Below are positions 54,634 through 64,000 of a stretch of DNA of 64,000 nt, piece by piece (positions within the stretch are counted from its first letter, which is position 1; each line of letters begins with the position of its first letter). A program made the position numbers and the translations under genes. Under the pieces are notes generated by a model. That model was not told where the DNA came from. It did not search any database and worked only from the letters and a program-made list of their open reading frames with translations. Location: positions 158,597,148 through 158,661,147 of the forward strand of contig NC_053040.3 of the NCBI RefSeq assembly GCF_002575655.3, written 5' to 3'. Origin of the DNA: Aegilops tauschii subsp. strangulata. Lineage: Eukaryota; Streptophyta; Magnoliopsida; Poales; Poaceae.

Positions 54634-56156
54634 TGATAAGTCCATTTTGCATCATGCTTTTATATCGATATTTATCGCATTATGGGCTATTATTACACGT
54701 TATGTCACAATACTTATGCCTATTCCATATTATTTTACAAGGTTTACATGAAGAGGGAGAATGCCGGCAGCTGGAATTCTGGGCTGGAAAAGGAGCAAAT
54801 ATTAGAGACCTATTCTGCACAGCTCCAAAAGTCCTCAAACTTCATAGAAGTCATTTTTGGAATTAATAAAAAATACTAAGCGAAGAAAATACCAGAGGGG
54901 GCCCACACCTTAGCCACGAGGGTGGGGGGCGCGCCCTACCCCCCTGGGCGCGCCCCCTCCCTAGTGGGCCCCCTGGCAGGCCTCCGGTGCACATCTTCTG
55001 CTATATGAAGTCTTTCGTCCGAGGAAAAATCATAAGCAAGCTTTCGGGAAGAAACTCCGCCGCCACGAGGCGGAACCTTGGCGGAACCAACCTAGGGCTC
55101 CGGCAGAGCTGTTCTGCCGGGGAAACTTCCCTCCGGGAGGGGGAAATCATCGCCATCGTCATCGCCAACGAACCTCTCATCGGGAGGGGGTCAATCTCCA
55201 TCAACATCTTCACCAGCACCATCTCCTCTCAAACCCTAGTTCATCTCTTGTATCCAATCTTTGTCCCAAAGCCCCAGATTGGTACCTGTGGGTTGCTAGT
55301 AGTGTTGATTACTCCTTGTAGTTGATGCTAGTTGGTTTATTTGGTGGAAGATCATATGTTCAGATCCATTATGCATATTAATACTCCTCTGATTATGAAC
55401 ATGAATATGATTTGTGAGTAGTTACATTTGTTCCTGAGGACATGGGTGAAGTCTTGCTATAAGTAGTCATGTGAATTTGGTATTCGTTCGATATTTTGAT
55501 GAGATGTATATTATCTTTCCTCTAGTGGTGTCATGTGAACGTCGACTACATGACACTTCACCATTTTTTGGGCATAGAGGAAGGCATTGGGAAGTAATAA
55601 GTAGATGATGGGCTGCTAGAGTGACAGAAGCTTAAACCCTAGTTTATGACTTGCTTCGTAAGGGGCTGATTTGGATCCATATGTTTCATGCTATGGTTAG
55701 GTTTACCTTAATACTTCTTTTGTAGTTGCGGATGCTTGCAATAGGGGTTAATCATAAGTGGGATGCTTGTCCAAGAAAGGGCAGCACCCAAGCACCGGTC
55801 GACCCACATACCAAATTATCAAAGTAACGAAAGCGAATTATATGAACGTGATGAAAACTAGCTTGACGATAATTCTCATGTGTCCTCGGGAGCGCTTTTC
55901 TCTATATAAGAGTTTGTCCAGGATTGTCCTTTGATACAAAAAGGATTGGGCCATCTTGCTGCACTTTATTTACACTTGTTACTTGTTACCCGTTACAAAT
56001 TACCTTACCACAAAACTATCTGTTACCGATAATTTCAGTGCTTGTAGAGAACACCTTGCTGAAAACCACTTATCATTTCCTTCTGCTCCTCGTTGGGTTC
56101 GACACTCTTACTTATCGAAAGGACTACGATAGATCCCCTATACTTGCGGGTCATCA
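54634..56156 (+). mobile_element. solo LTR (1.52 kb), TGATAAGTCC type
   Basis: TGATAAGTCCATTTTGCATC to CTTGCGGGTCATCA, bounded by AGGGG on both sides, with no internal domain. This is the product of intra-element LTR recombination. The sequence resembles a common wheat Gypsy LTR; I do not name it. It carries CTATATGAAG near 55000 as a possible TATA box. It interrupts an exon of the antisense ORF: coding continues at 56162. Confidence 0.85.
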
Positions 56157-56161
56157 AGGGG
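56157..56161. repeat. target-site duplication AGGGG, right copy
   Basis: Matches 54629-54633. Confidence 0.9.
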
Positions 56162-57561
56162 TGTCCCCGGCAAGGGCGAACACCGCCAACCCCACGCGCG
56201 TGGAGGAAGAGGAGGGGACAAGCACGGGCGCCGGTGGTTCTGTCCCGTCAATGGACGTGGGCGGCGAGGGAAACATTTCTCCATGGCACGGCGCGGGTAA
56301 GCTGCCTGCCTTTTATCTCCGGTCATCTTTGCCTTGCGATTTTCTCTCTTTTCTTCGCTCTGAGCCTCAACTTTGGCCTTGTTTCATCCTCCTCTTCGGG
56401 CTTCCAGATCCTCCCTCGACGGACCAGGAGGACATCGACACCGTCATTGAGGAGGTCACCAAGAACGCCGAGGCTGAGGCTGCCAGGATCGCGGCTGGGG
56501 AAGCCGCCAAGTCTGCCGCCGAGGGGCCGCCAAGGGGCCTAACGGAGAGGCAGGCAAGGCCGCTGCCGAGGAGGCCGCCAATAAGCCCGCCGAGGAGGAG
56601 GTGGCCAACGACAAACCCTCCTCCTCTGCAGCTCCCACGCCGGGCAAGTACCTGAAGGTGGGCGATGACTTGTTCGTCCGCCTCCCAGGAACGGCAGAGG
56701 CCAGAGCGCCTGCCGAGGGGGAGGTCTTCGATGATGAGGCGCTCGCCACTGCTGGGCTCCAGGTTGTCGATGAACCGAGCGCCACCAGCGGCGGTCCCCA
56801 AGAAGAGCAGCTCCTCCGAGCCATGAGCGCCAACTTCCAGAAGCTCCAAGCACTTCACCGTGCCCGCAAAGACAAAGTGAAATCCAAGATGGCAGTGGTG
56901 GACAAGGTGGAGGCAGATTTTGAGGCGTGCGTCGCTCAGACGCATGTCTGGTTCGGCGAGGCCCGGGATGAACTGAGGGCTGCCTAGGGCGAGCGGGATG
57001 ATCGCAAGCGAGAGCTCATCCTGAAGCAGGCCGACATTGAGAAGGCCCGGGAGGTGGCGAAGGATCTGGCCGCCAAGGATGAGGCTGCTCGGCAGCAGCA
57101 TCAGGCTCTGCTGAACAGCCAGGAGGAAGACCTCGTTGCTCGTGAGCAGGCGCTTGCCGCCACGCTCCCTGGCAAGGATGAGGAGATCGGGAAGACCGTC
57201 GCGCAGCGGACCCAGGAGCTGGAGCAGAAGCACAAGGACGCACTTAATGCTCTAGCCTCGGACCACGCCGGCAAGGTAAAGGAGCTAGAGCTGGAGCGGG
57301 AGGAGGTGAAGAAGAAGGTCTCGGAGCTGACGGAGGAGAGGGGCACGGCCAACTGCACTCTGGCAGATGCGCAGGCCGCCATCTCCGACAAGGCCAAGCT
57401 GCTCTTCGAAGCCAACGACTCCATCAACAACTTGAAGTTGGAGCTGGAGGGCTTGGAGGGGAAGCTTTCGGAAGCCGGGGTTCGTGAGGAGACCCTGAAC
57501 AAGGCCCTGGAGGACGAGAAGCGGCTGCAGAGCAATGACGCCGCCGAGCACAAGGATTACG

Positions 57562-58200
57562 CGTGACGCCCCGAGACCGACGCTTCAGACGCCTTCCATG
57601 TTTTGCGTGTCAGTTGTGTTATTCATTTGTTTGTTGCATTTCATCACAGCATCATGTGCATTGCATCCGCATGTTTTCATAAAAGTTGCATCCGTTCGTA
57701 GTTGTCGTGTCCCCCTGCATTCGTTGACCGTTCCGAGTCCAACCGGGTTTTTTTGAGTCCTTCTTGTCTGACCACCTAAACCCCCCCCCTTGCCTCCATG
57801 ACCTTTTGTCAGGCCCCTTGTTTTGTCGACCTCTCTCGATGCCCTCCCGATCCAACCACCGATCACAGTCGCCACCCCAGCCTTCGACCACCTCCGCAAT
57901 TTTCGCGCCGGCCACCCAAGCAGCAGCAGCAGCAGTCCAGAGCGCCGCCCTCCACCCCGCATCCAGCCGGCGCTCGATTCAGTTTGAGATCGAGGCCACA
58001 GCCTCTGTATGCCCGAGCGTCCTCGACTCTCCCAGTCTGAGTTGTCGCCACCAGGCCGCTGCTCCCCCTGCCTCGCTAGCCTCCCACGCCGCCGACCACC
58101 TCTCCGAGCAGAGCCGCCGGACCAGCAGGTCCCCGTCTCGCGTCCCTTCCTTCCCTCCTGCTCCGTTTAGCTCTCCCTCCCTTAATTTCCTAGCTCTCTC

Positions 58201-58241
<41 letters not shown>

Positions 58242-61186
58242 TCGTCGACAGGACCACGCCGTCGCCATGGCCTTCATCGCCTCGACGCCCAGCTCGCCTC
58301 CGCCCTGTTCCTGGACGGACCTTCCCTCCGGCCTCGCCTTCTTCCGCTGAAGACCTGCGCTGGGGTCTGCTTCACTGCGCCGCCTTGCAGGCCCTCTGCT
58401 CTCCTGCGCCTCGTCCCCGATGCCGGCAAGTTCGCCGCCGCCAAGACCTTGCCTCGCGGGATCCGCCTCCCACCGCCGGGAATCGGTTCCCGACGGCCTC
58501 CGCCCTCCTTGCCGTCGTCCGCGCCAAGTCCCGCCGCGCCTCTGCTTCCCCTGCATCGCCCCCTGCCTTCTGCCTCGTCCTTCTCTGAGCAGAGAACAAG
58601 CGCACACTGCCGCAGCGCGTTGACCCGTGCCTGGGTCGCATCCAGCACGCCAAGGCCTAGCGCCTCTACATCCCCCAGCCGGCCTGTTGGCCCGATGTGA
58701 GCAGCCGCCCAGCCCCTCCTCTCTGTTGGCCCATCATGCAGCAGATTTGGCCCGTGTCATGTTTTTTCCCTGTTCTGCGAAGTTACTAATTATCCAGAGA
58801 GTGCAGTTTTACACAAAAACCCCTAGTGTTCACGCATCTAATAACTAATTAATCATGCATCATGTAAATAATTTATATATGTAAAATGCTCAGAATTTCA
58901 TCTAGTTTCATAATATCCAACTCTCATCCATGTTTAAAATGTTTAAACTTGCTGTTTGCTTAATTTTGCACAAATGTCATGCTAAAATGATTTATTTCAT
59001 AACTAAATAATCGGAGCTCCATTTTAAATTAATTATATATGTAAATGGGGTAGAAAAATGCCTAGTTTAACATGGTGCACTTTATTTTGCTGGTTAACAA
59101 CATTAAAATTGTGTTTAGGGCAGAACAGTAGCAAATTCGAAATATGCATATGAGGATTTTCCAGAATTGTTGTTTCTTGTTCCTGCCTCATTTGAACTTG
59201 CCTAGATAGGTGGTTTTCCTATGCTTCACCCCTTGCCATGTTTAATAACATTTAATATTGTTGGGTACATAAACGAGAGAGAACTAAATAAATGAATGTG
59301 GTGTTCCGTCGATATGCAACACGTTACATATTGAGCTCCAGTTAACTTGTAGTGTTGTTTGTTGCATTTTGCCATGCCATGCCTCTTTAAACCAGACATG
59401 CATCATACTTGATTGTGCACCATGCCATGATTATGCTTGTTGGTTTACCATGTTTTTTGCTTCTTTCCGGTTGTTGCTTCTTCTTGATACTTCCGTTAAC
59501 ATTGCGTTTGTGAGGATCCGTTCGACTACGTTGGTTCGTCTACTTCATGGACTCGTTCTTCTTCCTAGCGGGATCTCAGGCAAGATGACCATTACCCTCG
59601 ATATCACTTCTATCTTTGCTTTCTAGTTGTTCGCTCTATCGCTATGTCGCGCTACCTAGCACTTGTTTATCATGCCTCCCATATTTCCATGTCAAGCCTC
59701 TAACCCACCTTCCTAGAAAACCGTTGTTTGGCTATGTTACCGCTTTGCTCAGCCCTACTTATAGCGTTGCTAGTTGTAGGTGAAGATGAAGTTGGTTCCA
59801 TGTTGGAACATGGATATTTTGGGATATCACAATATCTCTTATTTATAAATGCATCTATATACTTGGTAAAGGGTGGAAGGCTCGGCCTTATGCCTGGTGT
59901 TTTGTTCCACTCTTGCCGCCCTAGTTTCCGTCATACCGGTGTTAAGTTCCTTGATTTTGCGTTCCTTACGCGGTTGGGGATTTATGGGACCCCCTTGACA
60001 GTTCGCTTTGAATAAAACTCCTCCAGCAAGGCCCAACCTTGGTTTTAACATTTGCCACCTAAGCCTTTTTTCCTTGGGTTCTGCACACTCAAGGGTCATC
60101 TTTATTTTAAACCCCCAGGCCAGTGCTCCTCCGAGTGATGGTCCAACCTGGGCAATGTCCGGCGCCGCCTGGGCAACTAGGGTCTATGCCAACCCGACGT
60201 CTTGCCCATCCGGTGTGCCCTGAGAACGAGATACGTGCGACTCCTATCGGGATTTGTCGGCACATCGGGTGGCTTTGCTGCTCTTGTTTTACCATTGTCG
60301 AAAAGTCTTGTAACCGGGATTCTGAGACTGATTGGGTCTTCTCGGGAGAAGGAATATCCTTCGTTGACCGTGAGAGCTTGTGATGGGCTAAGTTGGGACA
60401 CCCCTGCAGGGTATAAACTTTCGAAAGCCGTGCCCGTGGTTATGTGGCAGATGGGAATTTGTTAATGTCCGGTTGTAGAGAACTTGACACTTGACTTAAT
60501 TAAAATGCATCAACCGCGTGTGTAGCCGTGATGGTCTCTTTCGGCGGAGTCCGGGGAGTGAACACGGTTTGGGTTATGTATGAACGTAAGTAGTTTCAGG
60601 ATCACTTCTTAATCATTGCTAGCTTCACGACCATTGCATAGCTTCTCTTCTCGCTCTTATTTGCGTATGTTAGACACCATACTTGCTTAGTGCTTGCTGC
60701 AGCTCCACCTCATTACCCCATCCTTCCTATAAGCTTAAATAGTCTTGAACTCGCGGGTTTTGAGATTGCTGAGTCCTCATGACTCACAGATTCTACCAAA
60801 ACAGTTGCAGGTGCCAATGATACCAGTGCAGGTGATGCTACCGAACTCAAGTGGGAGTTCGACGAGGACCTTGGTCGTTACTATGTTTTGTTTCCTGATG
60901 ATCAGTAGTTGAGCCCAGTTGGGACGATCGGGGATCTAGCATCTGGGGTTATCTTCTCCTCGTTTGGATTTGTCCGTAGTCGGACTATGTGTGTACTTTG
61001 AATGATGTATGAATTATTTAAGTATTATGTGAAGTGGCGACTGTAAGCCAACTCTATTTATCCCTTTCTTGTTCATTACCTGGGATTGTGTGAAGATGAC
61101 CCTTCTAGCGACAAAACCACAATACAGTTATGCCTCTAAGTCGTGCCTCGACACGTGGGAGATATAGCCGCATCGTGGGTGTTACA
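57562..61186 (+). repeat. 5' LTR (3.6 kb) of another Gypsy element
   Basis: Starts at (C/T)GTGACGCCCCGAGACC, where the first base may be a T-to-C change, and ends CATCGTGGGTGTTACA just before a tRNA-Met-type primer site. It is inserted in the coiled-coil coding region of the antisense ORF. The first third is GC-rich with spurious long frames; the rest is AT-rich. The partner LTR and the TSD lie beyond the window, so the left edge is set only by loss of the coding frame and the LTR-like start. Confidence 0.7.
58194..58238 (+). repeat. (CT)n microsatellite
   Basis: About 45 bp of nearly pure TC dinucleotide with one TA break, inside the 3.6-kb LTR. Confidence 0.9.
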
Positions 61187-61188
61187 AG

Positions 61189-61203
61189 TTGGTAATCAGA
61201 GCC
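61189..61203 (+). other. primer binding site with one inserted base
   Basis: TTGGTAATCAGAGCC, two bases after the LTR. The usual plant form is TTGGTATCAGAGCC; the extra A is an indel. Confidence 0.7.
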
Positions 61204-64000
61204 ATCCCTGACTTAGGAGCCCCCTGCTTGATCGAATCGCTGACGTTGTTGAGTCTAGAACAAAATGTTTTGAGTCTTAGGATTATATTTATCGGAGAGT
61301 AGGATTCTTTTTACTCCTCAGTCCCTTCGTTGCTCTGGTGAGGTCTCCTGACATAGATGTTTTGATTTTCCTCTCCTCAAATTTCACTAAAAAAAATTTA
61401 GGATCACGCGGGTATCTTGGGATCGTTCCGATATTCTTGTGACGAGAACATTGTTCTTGGTGCCTCCTGACATTTAGGGGTTGTGGCAGTGTCCCGGGGA
61501 GTTGAGCTCCGAGGTGTTGTCGTCACAATTTTATCGTTGTAGTTCTGGAATACCTGAGTTTCGCCGACATCAAAAATCTCTTTTATGCAGTTGTTGGTGA
61601 GATAACCTCGTCGCCACCCAGTACTGGGGCGGGAGTTCGGGAGTATTGCCATAGCTCGTATAACGGATGTTTTTCGAAGGTTGAGGTACACGATTTCCGG
61701 AGGTTTCTTGGTTATGTGTTGACGGATGGATACAGCTGGATGTAGGGATTGTTAGTTCGGGCGAGATATTATGCTTCCCCTGTATCCTCAACACCAGATT
61801 GCAGAACTAGAAAGTTTTGGGAGTTTATAGGTGGGTATTCAAGTAGCTCCTAGAATATCTTTCCGACAGATGCATGGTATGGGATTGGGTAAATCTCTAT
61901 CATATGCATTTGTTCCGGCTTATTCTGCAAGCCAAATCTTTTGTTTTGTTTTGAGTTGTGATATTCGAGTTGCTTCGAAATCAAGTGTTGAATCCATACC
62001 TTTCCTAAGCGGTGTTCTCATATTCCTATGTGAATACTAATCCTTCTTGATCTTCGAGTTTGTCATCTCAATTTCTTCTCAACCGGTGTGCTTCTCTTCA
62101 AGTGGATCCGGTCATTTTCAACATTCCCAAGATCACCCCTCAGTTTTCTCAACGGTGTTTGTTTCAACCGTCCCAAGTTGTCTTTGTTTTCCCGCCCTCC
62201 CACCCCTTGTTTCTTCAAGGACCCAGATTTCTTATTCAAGTATCCTTTTATTGATGGGAAGTCTCTTCATTCTTTTCCGTCAATGTTCTTATCCGACGGT
62301 TCTCAGGAAGATACTAAGGAAGCTTCAAGTTCATCATTCTTTGTTCTCTTTTCTTCTCCGGTGGATTCAATTCAAGCCTTCGGTGTTGAGCATATTCCTT
62401 TCATTTGTCCAATGCTTTCTCATGCCGGTGCACCTCTTAATTATTCACCTCCCTCTATTTCTTCTCAGGAGTGCTAAGATATCTCAGAAGTCTTGTGTTT
62501 CCATTCTTATTCCGTTCAAGCTATTTTGAGGTTGTTACCTTATTCAAGCCATTTAATTCAACCGACGCAATCTATCTTTTAAATCGTTCAACGGTGTTTC
62601 TTTTGAGTGGGCCCTAACCCACAGGTTTTTTCTAGGATCTTACCTGACTCTTCTAATTTTCCTGGAGCTAGTCCCAAATTCTTTTCGAAGTTTGACGTAA
62701 GAATGAATTTCATCAGTCAGATGTTTTCCAAGATCGATTTCAAATAATTTTTTATTGTTGGCTCAACCTCTTTGTTTTTCATTTTCCCGGAGTATCTCAA
62801 CAATTCATGGTGGTGTTTCTCATCGTCATTCTCAACACAGAAGACCGAGGAAGAGATTTCTCCTAAAATCTTGGTCCATTCTCTTGAAGATTCATGGTTC
62901 TAGCTTCATGCCATCCTCTGATAATTGTTTTCGATTGTGAGAATTCCTTTCACCCATCCGGAGCAATTCAGAAGTCTTTTCAGTTTGATTCTCCAGAGGC
63001 CATCATCTCAGAATTATTCATTCCAGCTTTCAGCCCTCGTTCTCGAAATCTTACCGGTGCATCGTTCAAGTATTCTCTAATCAGCTCACGATCTATTCTT
63101 TCACTTGTATCTAAATTCTCTCAAGCATCTTCGTGTATTTTCCAATTCTTCCTGGTGATGCGTTCGTTTTTTTTGTTCGTTCTTTTAATCCTTACGGTGG
63201 TTTGTCCAACATTCCTCTTCCGTTGTTATCATACCAATTCATTCGCTCTTTCCAAATCCTACCGGTGGTTCGTTGAAGACCTTCCCAAGTTGAGCAATAT
63301 CTCTCTTCAATCCTTTTTCAATGAGAATGAGTTGTATGCCATATCCATTGTGTGTCATAAATTTAAGTTGACGAAGGATAAACATACAATAAATCTTATT
63401 CTTTTTTTCCTCGAGGTGATTCAATTCTTTTCTTCCGGAGTTCGTTCATGATATCAATTCTCGGTTTCTGGTTGTTCATATTCCTTTTCCGGAGTTCCAA
63501 GTTTTCCGCATTATCTCGTCGCGAAGCTCCATCTAAATCATCGCAAGGCTTCACTCTGTGTTTTCAACTTCTCTTTCTTTTCATCATCCTTTTATTACGG
63601 GAGTTCTTCATGGAGGCTCTACATGGTGGTTCGTCAAGGATTCCTTTCATTCTTCAATTGTTCTTCAAGATTTCTCTCGAAGTTATGATCCGCCAAGCTA
63701 TACTCAAAGATAAATATGGTCCTCAACACATGTTTTGTTTTGAGGAGTTCAACCATTCTTCATCTTGCATTCCGAAGTGCAATTCTCTCTATCTTATCTT
63801 CTGAGATGGTGTTATGTCATTCTTGACAATTTCCTTCGTGTTTCATGATTCACAAGTTTTCAAGAGTGACATATTTAAATCCATCATTTTCTCTTCGTTC
63901 AAGAGATCTTTTCAACCAATCAATCTTTTTGTTGGAGTTATATTGGGTTATATTTCACCTACAGCCTTCCCTAAGGAATGTAGCTACATGTGGTGCTTAT
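61204..64000 (+). mobile_element. internal domain of the last Gypsy element, 5' part
   Basis: T/C-rich leader-like sequence with recurring TTCTTC, CCGGTG and TCAAG words. Two frames are open for more than 150 codons (62047-62529, 62894-63451), but their Ser/Phe/Leu-rich translations match the pyrimidine bias and no Gag motif is visible. Gag-pol, if present, lies past 64000. Confidence 0.5.

Larger units (their letters stand above)
52615..57563 (+). pseudogene. 'putative gypsy type transposon' ORF, antisense in a Tat-like element
   Basis: Starts MAPKTGKGKGASKDAM. The conserved domain (Pfam PF04195 class) follows: GFHLLDFTPNTVVCMAFFAHLCEGF, seen from 52911, then ERWEEWRGRWCWI, WADFIRRRIAPL and RPAWDFRNAASVMRLLPG. 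Later come acidic/Ala-rich linkers, and from 56640 LKVGDDLFVRLPG plus a long coiled coil (RAMSANFQKLQALHRARKD; VKELELEREEVKKKVSEL). Introns include one ending near 54334 (TTTGCAG) and 56297-56407 (GTAAGC...CCAG). Damage: one C lost at about 52875 (frameshift), TAG at 53487 and 53694, a frameshift near 56530, TAG at 56985, a solo LTR at 54634-56156, and truncation by an LTR at 57562. It is opposite in strand to its host element, as antisense ORFs of Tat elements are. Confidence 0.75.

Noticed and set aside
57764..58588. 274-codon Pro/Ser-rich frame as a gene
   Set aside because: It crosses a (CT)n microsatellite inside an LTR and competes with open frames on the other strand.
62047..63451. Ser/Phe-rich frames as Gag
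   Set aside because: Composition follows the pyrimidine-rich DNA; no Gag or zinc-knuckle motif is seen.
1..64000. Defence islands, toxin-antitoxin, phage or operon structures
   Set aside because: Everything seen is plant nuclear transposon sequence with introns and TATA boxes; no bacterial gene organisation.

Overview
The window is a nested transposable-element block from a large grass genome, almost certainly Triticeae (wheat, Aegilops, barley or rye group). The evidence is eukaryotic gene structure (GT-AG introns, plant TATA boxes), several element types I recognise from wheat (Gypsy LTRs beginning TGATACGTCTCC and TGATAAGTCC, a Thalos-like Stowaway MITE, CACTA termini, a MuDR-type MULE), and stacked insertions with exact target-site duplications (TSDs). 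I found no tRNA, rRNA, CRISPR array or bacterial-style operon. No ordinary host gene is well supported; most coding sequence belongs to, or was captured by, transposons, and most of it is broken. Family names are from memory, because no search was possible.

Layout. 130-15823: a minus-strand large-LTR Gypsy derivative with three ~4.9 kb LTRs (one truncated) inside one ATATG duplication. It sits in older DNA (1-124, 15829-19950) that ends in a CACTA terminus at 19950; that CACTA had itself landed inside a Stowaway MITE (19951-20079). 20080-24112: a less repetitive stretch with a second MITE, two small Helitrons and two short unfamiliar ORFs, each with an internal duplication. 24113-30183: a second type of CACTA (TIR CACTACAAAAAAACC) with a degenerate minus-strand TNP1-like gene and a ~495-bp tandem array. 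30184-32379: the right arm of another CACTA of the 19950 type, carrying a broken coiled-coil gene.

32380-44384: a minus-strand non-autonomous Gypsy element (protease region, then a second ORF and a long non-coding tail). It is split by a full-length 8.2-kb MULE (35079-43297; 9-bp TSD AAAATTCTT; ~140-bp TIRs) that holds a transposase gene, a GRF zinc-finger gene and a convergent unknown gene. 44385 onward: the 3' LTR and polypurine tract of a minus-strand Tat-like Gypsy element, followed by a long plus-strand (antisense) ORF of the 'putative gypsy type transposon' class. That ORF region is cut by a Sabrina/WHAM-type element (45710-52398, TSD GCGTC), by a solo LTR (54634-56156, TSD AGGGG), and finally by a 3.6-kb LTR (57562-61186) whose element runs off the right edge.

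Order of events, inferred from nesting: Tat-like element into the Gypsy of 32380-44384; Sabrina-type element, solo LTR and 3.6-kb-LTR element into the Tat-like element; MULE and CACTA insertions into the same older Gypsy. The most rewarding items are the three-LTR composite, the multi-gene MULE with a changed catalytic residue, the antisense ORF, the LTR-borne and internal ORFs of the large-LTR element, and a recurring pattern of single-base homopolymer frameshifts that could be decay or assembly error.
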